From positions 806,001-870,000 of the forward strand of contig CATOTC010000001.1 in the NCBI GenBank assembly GCA_951812975.1: DNA of 64,000 bases, in the 5' to 3' direction. Below the pieces are notes generated by a model. It was given only the letters and a program-made list of their open reading frames with translations. It had not been told where the DNA came from and searched no databases. The translations under genes were made by a program, and so were the position numbers. Shown one piece after another: positions 48,775-57,457 of the stretch; position 1 is the stretch's first letter, and every line of letters begins with the position of its first letter. The DNA is from an uncultured Acidimicrobiales bacterium (GTDB lineage Bacteria; Actinomycetota; Acidimicrobiia; Acidimicrobiales; Aldehydirespiratoraceae).

Positions 48775-49730
48775 CCGAATCGCTGACTGTCCGCCGCCGA
48801 GATCGGGTACTGGCCGCCATGGCTCGCCGCGGACTCGACGCGCTGGTGCTGGGCCGCGCCGACAACATCTGCTACGCCAGCGGAATGCAGGGGTTGTGGA
48901 CCGCAGGAACCCGCCCCTTCGGCGCCGGTTGCGTGGTCATTGCCGAAACCCGCCGAACCCATGTGCTGTCAACCTGGGACGCCGGACTTCCCGAAACGAT
49001 GACCAGAGCAGACCTCTATCCCCTCACCTGGAACCCGCAGATCATGGCCAGACACCTGGCAGCCATCGATGGTTTCGCAGAGTCGACGCTGATCGGAGTC
49101 GACGAAGTCTCGCCGTCGTTTGAACGAGCCGCGAAGCGGATAGCGCCGCTTTCAGACATTGCGACCGCCGATGATCTGATGGCCGAGGTACGCCGAGTGA
49201 AGTTCGATGAGGAGATCGAGTGCATCGACGCTGCCTGCAAGGTGGCCTGGGCGGGCGCAGACGCCGCCCTCGAAGCGCCGCGCAACCCGGCTGGAGCAGC
49301 AATCGCGGCGATGGCGAGAGCCGGCACCACCGTTCCCTCATCCGCGCCCACGATTCTGCGCGCCGGCGACAAGACCATCATCGACCTGGGTGTTCTGCTC
49401 AACGGCTATGAAGGAGGCTTGGGCGGAACCTTCATCGACGGCCGCCGCCGAGCGCCGCCACCGCTAGTCGACGCCTGCCGCGGCGGCGCTGGCCACACCG
49501 ACCTCGCCGATGCGGCCGACGGGCCCTGGCTGGTCCGCGGGCTCGGATTGGGGTTCGAACACCCGGTGCTCGACCCGGACCACGGACACCGCGAAGTTCT
49601 CAAAGCCGGAATGGTATTGAGCGTCAGTGACGGCCATCATCGTGACGTGATCGCGGTGACCGACGGCCCGCCGCGCATACTGTCCACGCGCCCCGCCACC
49701 CATCCCGACTCCCACGCTCCAGCCCGCTGA
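48771..49730 (+). CDS. M24-fold protein lacking most metal ligands
   Basis: A 319-residue homologue of the preceding protein. The fold is recognisable (N-terminal domain with LVLGRADNICYASGMQGLW, then VKFDEEIECIDAACKVAW) but the metal site is degraded: the first Asp remains (TIIDLGVLLNGYEGG), the second is Gly (GGLGGTFID), the His of the HGxG loop is replaced (VRGLGLGFEHP), and the Glu of the MxxxxEP strand is Ser/Asp (MVLSVSDGHH). It is also shorter than normal. A catalytically inactive partner of the upstream M24 protein, or a hydrolase with another mechanism as in creatinase, are both possible. Confidence 0.75.
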   Translation: MTESLTVRRRDRVLAAMARRGLDALVLGRADNICYASGMQGLWTAGTRPFGAGCVVIAETRRTHVLSTWDAGLPETMTRADLYPLTWNPQIMARHLAAIDGFAESTLIGVDEVSPSFERAAKRIAPLSDIATADDLMAEVRRVKFDEEIECIDAACKVAWAGADAALEAPRNPAGAAIAAMARAGTTVPSSAPTILRAGDKTIIDLGVLLNGYEGGLGGTFIDGRRRAPPPLVDACRGGAGHTDLADAADGPWLVRGLGLGFEHPVLDPDHGHREVLKAGMVLSVSDGHHRDVIAVTDGPPRILSTRPATHPDSHAPAR

Positions 49731-49895
49731 CCGAACATCCGACCGCCAACCCCAACCGCCCACTGACCGACCCAACCACCGAACATCCAACCACCCACCG
49801 ACCGCCCGCACACCAAACCCCAACCACCCACCGATCGCCACGCACACCGAACATCCAGCCAACCACTGAACATCCAGCCGCCTACTGACTGAGCC
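49731..49895. repeat. Degenerate C/A-rich tandem repeats
   Basis: Non-coding stretch after the M24 gene with imperfect repeats of CCGAACATCC, AACCACCCACCGA and CCCCAAC units, on one strand nearly free of G runs. It reads as a decayed minisatellite. Bases 49896-49988 hold no gene I can support. Confidence 0.75.
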
Positions 49896-49988
49896 ACCAA
49901 TGCCGGAACCCACACTCGACACAATCTTGCCGAACCCGACCATCAGGTGGGCACGGCGCGATGTCACCGCCAAAGGGCCAACAAGCAC

Positions 49989-50741
49989 ATGAGCGGGCTG
50001 CTCGAGGGCAAGGTCTCGTTGGTCACCGGCGCAGGTGCCGGCATAGGCGCGGCCGTCGCCAGACGATTCGCCGCTGAGGGCGCGACCCTGTGGCTCAACG
50101 ACCTCGACCCCGCAGCACTCGACGCGATCATCGCCGAGACCGGCGGGAGCGGACTCGCCGGCGACATGTCCGACTCCGCGTTCGTCACAGACTGGGTGAA
50201 TCGGGCAGCAGCACAGCACGGCCGTGTCGATGTGCTCTACAACAACGTCGGCGTCTCACGAACGGCACTCATCGGCGACCTGAGCGATGACGACTGGCAC
50301 TTCCAGCAGAGGCTCACTCTCGACACCACATTCTTCGCGACCCGTGCCGTGCTCAGCCATATGGTTCACCAGCAGGGCGGCAGCATCGTGTCGATGTCGT
50401 CCGGCGCCGCAGTCGGCGGACATTACCAACTCGGTGGATATGCAGCCGCGAAAGCAGGCGTCATTTCGCTGATGGAAACGGTCGCCACCGAATACGGGCA
50501 CCTCGGCATACGGGCCAACGCAGTCACGCCTGGACCGACCGCAACCGGTCCCCTGCTGGCCTACCTCGCCGAACAACCCGGAGGCGTCGAAGCACACACC
50601 GCCGGTCTGAACTTGGCGCGGCTCAGCCGGCCCGAAGAGATAGCGGCCATGGTGACGTGGCTCGCCTCCGACGAGTCCTCCTCGATCAGCGGCATCTGTG
50701 TTCAGTCGAACATCCGTTCAGCGAGCAGAAGGCCGACATGA
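49989..50741 (+). CDS. Short-chain dehydrogenase/reductase
   Basis: A 250-residue classical SDR from the ATG at 49989; the frame is open to 49947 upstream without a better start. TGAGAGIG binds the cofactor, LNDLDPAALD suggests NAD, YNNVGVSR replaces NNAG, and the active site has the Ser of SMSSGAAVGG with YAAAK. It overlaps the DUF1214 gene by ATGA. The C-terminus ISGICVQSNIRSASRRPT is slightly extended. Substrate unknown. Confidence 0.9.
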   Translation: MSGLLEGKVSLVTGAGAGIGAAVARRFAAEGATLWLNDLDPAALDAIIAETGGSGLAGDMSDSAFVTDWVNRAAAQHGRVDVLYNNVGVSRTALIGDLSDDDWHFQQRLTLDTTFFATRAVLSHMVHQQGGSIVSMSSGAAVGGHYQLGGYAAAKAGVISLMETVATEYGHLGIRANAVTPGPTATGPLLAYLAEQPGGVEAHTAGLNLARLSRPEEIAAMVTWLASDESSSISGICVQSNIRSASRRPT

Positions 50742-51898
50742 GCATCCCACTCAAGGCTTGGCACGCTGCATGTGACCGCCTCAAGGAGATGGGCGAACGG
50801 ATGACCGAAGCGCCGTTCGCCACCGACCCCGGGGGTCAACTCGAAGGCTTCGAACACTTGGCGGACCAACTCTCGCTGTGGCTCGCCTGGGAGACGCTGC
50901 ACGCCGACCCGTCACGCCCGTTCTTCCATCGCCACAACGATCTCGTCAGCCAGTGGGGTGGACCCAACAACGACAACACCTACCGCCACGCCCGAATCGA
51001 CCCCTCCCGGCGCTACCGAATAGTCGGCCGCATGCACTCCTGTGAGGAGTTCCTGCTGGCGATCCGTGCCGGTTTCATGCACCGTCCGGTGTGGGGCACG
51101 GTCGCGCAACTGACCGCCACCGATCACGGAATTCACGAGGGCGAGGACTTCGAGCTGATACTGGGCGGCAAGAACCCCGACGTGGAACTGCCTGAGGGTG
51201 CCGTAATGGTGTCGATCCGCGAGTACTACTACGACTGGAGGCCCCTTGAGCCGGCCACCATCACCATCGAGTGTCTCGACCCGGAGCCCCCGGAGCCGCT
51301 TACCGCCGGCCAGTTTGAGGCACGACTCGACGAGACGCTCAACGAGATCGAAGAGTCGATGGGCTACTGGAACAATTACCTGGTCGAGAACCGAGCTCTG
51401 CGGACCGACAACTCCTTCACGGCAAACACGGTCAAGCTCAACAAGGGCCTCGCCGACGCACGATACGAATTCTGTTTCTGGGATCTGTCACCAGACGAGG
51501 CACTGGTGATCGACTGCGACCAACCCGACGCCCGTTACTGGTCGATGCACCTCTACACCATGCACAACTTCGAACCCGTCGATCCCTACGCCCACATCGG
51601 CAGCCGCAACCACCGCCAAGTCGAGGTCTCCAACGACGGACGGGTGCGTATCGTGGCGAGCGCGACCGACCCGGGCGTGCGCAACTGGCTCGACATCGCC
51701 GGGCGACGCAACGGCTTGTGCACTCTGCGCTGGTTCTGGCCGCACAGCGAGACCCGGCCCATCCCGTCGACCACCGTCGTCCCGCTCGCTGAGGTCCGCT
51801 CGATCCTCCCCGCCGACACACCCGCCTTCACCCCATCCCAACGCCACACCGAGGTCAACGCCCGTCAAGCCCACCTTCGCTGGCGATTCAGAAGCTGA
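50738..51898 (+). CDS. DUF1214-domain protein
   Basis: A 386-residue protein from the ATG at 50738, coupled to the SDR gene by ATGA. The C-terminal half has the DUF1214 look: DARYWSMHLYTMHNFEPVDP, SRNHRQVEVSNDGRVRIVAS, NWLDIAGRRNGLCTLRWFWP. The N-terminal half is a domain of unknown role with many aromatic residues. No signal peptide. The family is widespread in actinobacteria and proteobacteria without a proven reaction; coupling to an SDR hints at a catabolic or steroid-like substrate. Confidence 0.8.
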   Translation: MSIPLKAWHAACDRLKEMGERMTEAPFATDPGGQLEGFEHLADQLSLWLAWETLHADPSRPFFHRHNDLVSQWGGPNNDNTYRHARIDPSRRYRIVGRMHSCEEFLLAIRAGFMHRPVWGTVAQLTATDHGIHEGEDFELILGGKNPDVELPEGAVMVSIREYYYDWRPLEPATITIECLDPEPPEPLTAGQFEARLDETLNEIEESMGYWNNYLVENRALRTDNSFTANTVKLNKGLADARYEFCFWDLSPDEALVIDCDQPDARYWSMHLYTMHNFEPVDPYAHIGSRNHRQVEVSNDGRVRIVASATDPGVRNWLDIAGRRNGLCTLRWFWPHSETRPIPSTTVVPLAEVRSILPADTPAFTPSQRHTEVNARQAHLRWRFRS

Positions 51899-51949
51899 AC
51901 ACCCTGGCCCAGTTCAAGACAATCACGCAGGCAAGACACCCAGGCAGGT

Positions 51950-52711
51950 TCAAGATCGCAGGAGACCTCCGCCGTCGACGCCGATCGTCTGGCCGGTGAC
52001 ATAGCGGCTTTTGGGCGACAGCAGAAAGGCGACTGCCGGGGCGATGTCGGTGTCGGGATCGCCGTCACGTCCTAGCGGATGATTGTCGTACATCGCTGCG
52101 AAGGCAGCCGCTCGCTGTGGATCCGCCGCCGGGTCGAGCCGATGCGCGGCCGAAGCCGGCAGCACACAGTTCACCGTGATCCCGTCGCGCCCCCATTCGT
52201 TGGCTGCCGTGCGGGTCAGCGAACGGATCGCCTCATTGGAGGCTGCATACGGTCCATAACCGGCGGCGCCGGTTAGACCCATCGAAGTGGCCATCGTGAC
52301 GATCCGACCGAATCCCGCTTCGCGCATGTGCGGGTAGACAGCCTGCATCGCCCAGAGCGTCCCTTTGGGCCCCGTGTCGAACAACAGGTCCATGTCCGAC
52401 TCACTCACCTCAACCAGCGGCGTGGTCGGTCGAAAACTCTGGGCGTTGGCGACCAACCCGTCGACCCGTCCCCAACGCTCGACGACATCGGCGATCAACT
52501 CCGCGGTGGCGTCGGCATCGGCCGCATCGACCGACCGGGCCAGATGGTCGATACCGAGACCTGCCAGCTCGGCTCCTGCTGCATCGACCCCAGCCTGTCG
52601 GCGTCCGGTCACCACAACGCTCGCGCCGCAGCCACCGAGGTGACGCGCCAGGCCGATCCCAATTCCCTTCGTACCCCCGGTGATGACGACGACCCGACCG
52701 GCCAGATCCAT
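51950..52711 (-). CDS. Short-chain dehydrogenase/reductase
   Basis: A 253-residue SDR from the ATG at 52711. GGTKGIGIG is the cofactor loop, VTGRRQAGVDA suggests NADP, VANAQSF replaces NNAG, and the active site is Ser in MATSMGLTGA with YAASNEAI, where Asn replaces the usual catalytic Lys of YxxxK; this could weaken or change activity. It ends GQTIGVDGGGLL. Convergent with the DUF1214 gene and divergent from the sulfotransferase, with 109 bases between starts. Confidence 0.85.
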   Translation of the reverse strand: MDLAGRVVVITGGTKGIGIGLARHLGGCGASVVVTGRRQAGVDAAGAELAGLGIDHLARSVDAADADATAELIADVVERWGRVDGLVANAQSFRPTTPLVEVSESDMDLLFDTGPKGTLWAMQAVYPHMREAGFGRIVTMATSMGLTGAAGYGPYAASNEAIRSLTRTAANEWGRDGITVNCVLPASAAHRLDPAADPQRAAAFAAMYDNHPLGRDGDPDTDIAPAVAFLLSPKSRYVTGQTIGVDGGGLLRS

Positions 52712-52820
52712 ATCACCCGCTGAAACCGAGGCGCTCGCCGGAGCCGAGACGCCCGCGGAAACCGAACCGCCGGCTGAGCCGATATCGCCGGTGTCTGTCA
52801 CGCCGCGTATCGTAACGCCC

Positions 52821-54047
52821 ATGGCATGGTCGGTGGGTCCGCAGGCAACATGGGTTGCCGAAGCCAACCGCGGCGAGAGACCCGAGTTCGAGCCGACCCC
52901 CGGACCGTTCAACGCCGCCGCGCTGATCGAAGACGCCCTTGAACGTTCCCAGAGAGCCGACCATTTCGCAGGGGACGACTTCGTTGAACCCCTCGGTATC
53001 TTCTGCGACGCTCTAGAGACAACAGCCAAGCTCACGCCCCTGGGTCGCTGGGCAACACAGCGATACCTCAAACGCCTGCTCGACGTGCGGCTCGAACTGG
53101 AGGCCCACGAAGCCGCCCAACAGCGCCTGCAGAACGAGGCCGTCACCGAACCGGTCTTCGTCATCGGCCCGCCCCGCAGCGGAACCACCGTGCTGCACCG
53201 GCATCTCGGGGCATTGGCGGGACATCGGGTGGCTCGGGGATGGGAGTTCACCCGCCCACTGCCCCCACCGGAACCTGACACCTACGATCAGGACCCGAGA
53301 ATCCACCAGACCGCGGACGAACTGGAGTTCCCGCAGGCAGTTGCGACCGGGCTTCGCTCAATACACACCTACTCCGCGCAGATGCCCAAGGAGTGTCTCT
53401 CCGCCATGGCGTTCGCGGCGCGCACAGAAGAGTTCATCAGCCGCTACAACGTGCCCGCATACGTCGAGTGGCTTCAGGCATGCGACATGGCACCCGCCTA
53501 CGAGATGCACCGGCGGATACTGCGCGCCCTGCAACAACGAATGCCACCCGCACGGTGGATATTGAAATCACCGGTTCACCTCCAATCGGTGCCTACGTTG
53601 GTCGCCACCTACCCCGATGCGAGCTTCATCATCACCCACCGCGAACCGACAGAGATACTCGCATCGGTCTCGAGCCTCGTTGCGACGATGCGCTCCGCCT
53701 TCAGCAACACAGTCGACGCGGTCGCCATCGGCCGCTACCACCACGACCTCTACCGGCGCAGCCTCAACGCCCTCGTTGACCATGTCGATCACGCAGCGCT
53801 GCCTGCTGAGCGCACAATCCATGTGGCGTTCAAAGACCTGGTCGCCGACACGCCGGCCACGGTCGCCGCTATCTGCGAACAGCTGGGGATCGACCCAGCG
53901 GCCGCCCGGCGATCAGCGACCACGGTCGCCGATGAGCAACGCGAAGACGCCGCCGGAGCGCACCGATACCATCCGGCCGACTTCGGCTTGGACAACGCCG
54001 CGATCAGGCAGTCCTTCGACCGCTACCGAGCCCGTTTCATCAACTGA
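52821..54047 (+). CDS. Sulfotransferase-family protein
   Basis: A 408-residue protein from the ATG at 52821. VFVIGPPRSGTTVLHRHLGA is the 5'-phosphosulfate-binding loop; WILKSPVHLQSVPTLVATYP and ASFIITHREPTEILASVSSL carry the 3'-phosphate site. The N-terminal 100 residues are an added helical region typical of the large actinobacterial subgroup. It would transfer sulfate from PAPS to a hydroxyl of a lipid or natural product. It is followed by the acyl-CoA dehydrogenase operon after 103 bases. Confidence 0.88.
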   Translation: MAWSVGPQATWVAEANRGERPEFEPTPGPFNAAALIEDALERSQRADHFAGDDFVEPLGIFCDALETTAKLTPLGRWATQRYLKRLLDVRLELEAHEAAQQRLQNEAVTEPVFVIGPPRSGTTVLHRHLGALAGHRVARGWEFTRPLPPPEPDTYDQDPRIHQTADELEFPQAVATGLRSIHTYSAQMPKECLSAMAFAARTEEFISRYNVPAYVEWLQACDMAPAYEMHRRILRALQQRMPPARWILKSPVHLQSVPTLVATYPDASFIITHREPTEILASVSSLVATMRSAFSNTVDAVAIGRYHHDLYRRSLNALVDHVDHAALPAERTIHVAFKDLVADTPATVAAICEQLGIDPAAARRSATTVADEQREDAAGAHRYHPADFGLDNAAIRQSFDRYRARFIN

Positions 54048-54150
54048 ACCCAGCGAATCGACGCTGCTCGAAGGGGCTTGCAACACGAACGCGCGGTAAT
54101 GTCCGCTGCTGACGCCGACGACGACGCAGCCGTAACAGGAGGTCCGCAAA

Positions 54151-55461
54151 TTGGCCATCGACTTCGAAGTTGAACCCGAGTTTCAAGAGAAACTCGACTG
54201 GATCGACGAGTTCGTCCGCTCAGAAGTCGAACCGCTCGACCTCTATTTCCGCGGGGAGGCATCGCCGTACGACAAGAAGAACGAGACCGCCCAGGCTCTG
54301 GTTCGCCCGCTGCAGAAGCAGGTGCAGGACCAGGGGCTCTGGGCCTGCCACATCGGTCCGGAACTCGGCGGGCGCGGCTACGGGCAGGTGAAGCTCGCAC
54401 TGATGAACGAGATCCTCGGCCGTTCAAGCTGGGCGCCCTCAGTGTTCGGCTGTCAGGCACCTGATTCGGGCAACGCTGAGGTCCTCGCCCACTACGGGAC
54501 GGACGAACAGAAGCGTCGCTACCTCGAACCGCTGCTGCGAAGCGAGATCTCCACCACATATGCAATGACCGAGCCCCAAGCCGGCTCCGACCCCGGCTAC
54601 TTCAGGTGCCAGGCCCGCCGCGACGGCGACGAGTGGGTCATCAACGGCGAGAAGTGGTTCGCCTCGAACTACAAGTTCGCCGACTTCCTCATCGCCATGG
54701 TCATCACCAACCCCGACGTGCCCGTCTATAAGGGATCGTCGATGATGCTCGTTCCCCACGGAGCCGAAGGTCTTGAGTTGGTGCGCAACAGCCACGTCGG
54801 CGGTGGTGCGTCGGCTGACAGCGCCGGGCACGCCTACCTGCGGTTCAACGATGTGCGGGTGCCCGCCGAGAACCTGCTCGGCGACGAGGGCAGCGGTTTC
54901 AAGATCGCCCAGACACGGCTCGGCGGCGGCCGGGTCCACCACGGCATGCGTTCAGTCGGCATGGCGCAGCGCGCGCTCGACATGATGTGCGAGCGGGTGC
55001 TGTCGAGGGAGACGAAAGGGTCGCTGATCGCGGAGAAACAGTCGATTCAGCATTGGGTTGCGGACTCCTGGATCCAGATTCAGCAGTTCCGCCTGCAGGT
55101 GCTCCACACAGCCTGGCTGATCGACAGGGAGGGCGACTACGCCAAGATCCGCCAGCACATCGCCGGGGTCAAGGTGGCGACGCCCAAGGTGTTGATGGAC
55201 GTGGTCTATCGGGCGCTGCACTCCCACGGCTCTCTCGGTGTCACCGACGAGATGCCGCTGGCGAACATGTGGATGTCGGTGCCCGTCATGGGGATCGCCG
55301 ACGGGCCCACCGAGGTCCACAAGAACACCATCGCCAAGACGGTCTTGAAGCAGTACAAGCCGCACGACGGGCTGTGGCCGTCCGCGCACATTCCGAGCCG
55401 CATGCAGGGCGCCCGAGCCCATATCGAGGCGCGGATCGAGAACGAGATAGCCAATCTGTGA
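54151..55461 (+). CDS. Acyl-CoA dehydrogenase
   Basis: A 436-residue acyl-CoA dehydrogenase, starting at TTG eight bases after a perfect AGGAGG (54137-54142). Family segments: GLWACHIGPELGGRG, YAMTEPQAGSDPGYFRCQAR, ADSAGHAYLRFNDVRVPAEN, and the C-terminal ADGPTEVHKNTIAKTVLKQY. It resembles the long ACAD10/11-like or CaiA-type group. It overlaps the MaoC-type gene by GTGA, so dehydrogenation and hydration of one acyl-CoA are coupled. Confidence 0.9.
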   Translation: MAIDFEVEPEFQEKLDWIDEFVRSEVEPLDLYFRGEASPYDKKNETAQALVRPLQKQVQDQGLWACHIGPELGGRGYGQVKLALMNEILGRSSWAPSVFGCQAPDSGNAEVLAHYGTDEQKRRYLEPLLRSEISTTYAMTEPQAGSDPGYFRCQARRDGDEWVINGEKWFASNYKFADFLIAMVITNPDVPVYKGSSMMLVPHGAEGLELVRNSHVGGGASADSAGHAYLRFNDVRVPAENLLGDEGSGFKIAQTRLGGGRVHHGMRSVGMAQRALDMMCERVLSRETKGSLIAEKQSIQHWVADSWIQIQQFRLQVLHTAWLIDREGDYAKIRQHIAGVKVATPKVLMDVVYRALHSHGSLGVTDEMPLANMWMSVPVMGIADGPTEVHKNTIAKTVLKQYKPHDGLWPSAHIPSRMQGARAHIEARIENEIANL

Positions 55462-56456
55462 TTCCCCTCGACGGCCCGTTCTATGACCAGCTCGTGGTCG
55501 GCCAGGAACTGCCGCGCCAACCGTCGGTGACCATCGACGAAGGCACCGCTGCGCTGTACCAGTCGCTGGTCGGCGAACGCCTGGCGATGGTGCTGGACAC
55601 AGACGTGAGCCGAGCTGTCAGCGCCTCTGAACGGCGGGTCGTGAGTCCGGGTCTGGTGATGCAGTTCTCTATCGGCCAGAGCACCACGATCAGCCGTCGG
55701 GCCATAGCAAACCTGTTCTACCGCGACGTGCGCCTGCTGCGCCCGGTGATGATCGGCGACTCGATAGAGACGGCCGTGACCGTTGCCGGCCTGGCCGACG
55801 GTTCGCTCCATCCAGGCCGTGCCCGGCGCGGCAAGGTGCTCATCGATGTTGTCACCTACGCCAACGGCGAACCCGCGGTGGCCTATCAACGCTGCCCGAT
55901 GCTCCCCCAACTCGACGACGATGCCGTGCCTGGCCACAACGACGACTTGGGCACAAGCAGCGATCTGGACCTCGGCTCCTACGCCGAATTGGTACCGGAA
56001 TGGCACCTCGCGGCCTTGGGACCGCCCAGCGAGTGGAGCGTCGGCGAGACGATCATCGATCCCAGCCGAGACGTGATCGACGGAGCCACCTCCCTGGTAC
56101 GTCTGACCCACAACCTGGCCATGATTCATCGCGACGCTGAACTGTCGCCCTATCCCCAGCGACTCGTCTACGGCGGCCATGTCGTGGGACTCGCCCAAGC
56201 GTCGTTGTCGAGAGTGTTGCCGGGCATGGCCACCGTTGTCGGCTGGCACCACTGCGACCACACCGGCCCGGCATTCGAGGGCGACCTGCTGTCGTTTCGC
56301 CACACGCTGCTCGACGTGAAACCCGCCCGAGCAGGCCGCGCCTTCGCGGTGCAAGTCGAAGGCTTCGCCCACCGCCCCGACACCGACGGGCTGCCCATCA
56401 CCGGAAGCGAAGGCACCAGAGTCCTCGACTGGACTCTGGTAGCCGCCGCGGCCTAG
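55458..56456 (+). CDS. MaoC-like hydratase-type protein
   Basis: About 332 residues from the GTG at 55458 that overlaps the stop of the dehydrogenase gene. Two hot-dog modules are visible: the first with FYDQLVVGQELPRQPSVTID and the second with LSPYPQRLVYGGHVVGLAQA, where the hydratase motif is shifted from the usual DxNPxH. FEGDLLSFRHTLLDVKPARA follows. It probably hydrates an enoyl-CoA made by the upstream enzyme, but the altered motif makes activity uncertain. Confidence 0.8.
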   Translation: MIPLDGPFYDQLVVGQELPRQPSVTIDEGTAALYQSLVGERLAMVLDTDVSRAVSASERRVVSPGLVMQFSIGQSTTISRRAIANLFYRDVRLLRPVMIGDSIETAVTVAGLADGSLHPGRARRGKVLIDVVTYANGEPAVAYQRCPMLPQLDDDAVPGHNDDLGTSSDLDLGSYAELVPEWHLAALGPPSEWSVGETIIDPSRDVIDGATSLVRLTHNLAMIHRDAELSPYPQRLVYGGHVVGLAQASLSRVLPGMATVVGWHHCDHTGPAFEGDLLSFRHTLLDVKPARAGRAFAVQVEGFAHRPDTDGLPITGSEGTRVLDWTLVAAAA

Positions 56457-56470
56457 ATCCACCAGGCAAG

Positions 56471-57214
56471 TCAACTCGCCGCAGGCGTCTCCGGCGAGTG
56501 CTCGGGGCCGAAGGGCGCGAGACACACCAGGGTCGCGGCGTCGCCGACGAGTTCGGCCAGTTCAGCAACGAAGCTCGAATGTGTCGGCAGGACCTTGTTC
56601 AGAACGATCACGAAACGAGCCGACGCTCCACAGCCCTTGCGGGATCCCTTATCGCTCAACAGCACCGCCGCCAGACGCGGTGGCGTCAACACATCAGCAG
56701 GAGAGCACCCGGCGACCGCCGCAACCCGCTCCGGGCGCTGGCACTGCTCAGAGATCACCGCTCCGAGCGCCGCTGCGCCCACACAGGCAACCAGGGTCGT
56801 CGTCTTGGAGGGGACAACCGGCTCGTAGTCGAGTGGGGCTTTGAAAGGCATCCGCCGAGAACCGTCCGCTTCCACGACGACGTGGTCGGCCAGACCGAAC
56901 CATCGGTCACAGACATGGGGCTCCACACCGAGAGCCTTGCGATCTGAGAGGGCCCCCCACGCCAACGCCACCCGCCGACCCGCCAACGCGGCGCGCAACG
57001 CGTCGTCGGTGGGAGCCAGGAGAGGTTCATGTCCACCGGTTCGGTCACGGCCCATCTTCGTGGTGGTGCTCAGCACGACCGTGCCGGAAAGCTGGGTGCC
57101 GAGAGCGAACAACACTGTCGTCTTGCCCCCTCCCCCGACCAGCGAAACCAGCTCGTGATCACCCAGACCAAGGGCGTCAGAGATTTCGCCGATCATCACC
57201 GGTTCGGTCATCAC
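56471..57214 (-). CDS. yqeC: YqeC-type accessory protein for molybdenum/selenium hydroxylases
   Basis: A 247-residue P-loop protein: ELVSLVGGGGKTTVLFALGT, then STTTKMG, VVVEADGSRRMPFKAP and VIVLNKV, matching the YqeC family named as a putative selenium-dependent hydroxylase accessory protein. Starts at ATG 57214 or 57211. The nearest molybdenum hydroxylase is the S-L-M operon at 60329 on the other strand, 3 kb away. It is divergent from leuA with a 72-base gap to the leader. Confidence 0.85.
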   Translation of the reverse strand: MMTEPVMIGEISDALGLGDHELVSLVGGGGKTTVLFALGTQLSGTVVLSTTTKMGRDRTGGHEPLLAPTDDALRAALAGRRVALAWGALSDRKALGVEPHVCDRWFGLADHVVVEADGSRRMPFKAPLDYEPVVPSKTTTLVACVGAAALGAVISEQCQRPERVAAVAGCSPADVLTPPRLAAVLLSDKGSRKGCGASARFVIVLNKVLPTHSSFVAELAELVGDAATLVCLAPFGPEHSPETPAAS

Positions 57215-57286
57215 AAGCCCACCCTAGGGCCCTGCGGCACCGCCCGGGGGTTGCAATCGGTGGGGGAATCTGGTTTCATTGAGGGC

Positions 57287-57322
57287 GTGAATCGCACCAC
57301 GACCCTGCTTCTTCTCATGTAG
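57287..57322 (+). CDS. Leucine leader peptide of the leuA attenuator
   Basis: GTG at 57287 opens an 11-codon peptide, VNRTTTLLLLM, ending in TAG at 57320-57322. Four consecutive Leu codons, three of the C-T-T/C type, directly before a hairpin set and leuA are the mark of transcription attenuation by leucyl-tRNA supply, known in actinobacteria. Confidence 0.88.
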   Translation: MNRTTTLLLLM

Positions 57323-57377
57323 GCGAGCGCCACATACCGGCGCTCGCCGAACCCCTCGTGCCTCGTGCCGGGGGGTT
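57322..57377 (+). terminator. leuA attenuator hairpins
   Basis: The stem GGCGAGCGCC/GGCGCTCGCC (57322-57331 with 57339-57348) begins at the leader stop codon. A second stem AACCCC/GGGGTT (57350-57355 with 57372-57377) is followed by TTCGTGCTTTTCT and fits an intrinsic terminator. Ribosome stalling at the Leu codons would affect which forms. Confidence 0.75.
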
Positions 57378-57418
57378 TCGTGCTTTTCTGGCACGAACTA
57401 TCGAGATCAAGCAAACGA

Positions 57419-57433
57419 CCCCCCCCCCCCCCC
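57419..57433 (+). repeat. Fifteen-base poly-C tract in the leuA leader
   Basis: A run of 15 C between the attenuator and the leuA start, 25 bases before the ATG. Such tracts are prone to slippage in replication and in sequencing. Confidence 0.9.
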
Positions 57434-57457
57434 ACAGACCCCACAATGGAGACAAAC

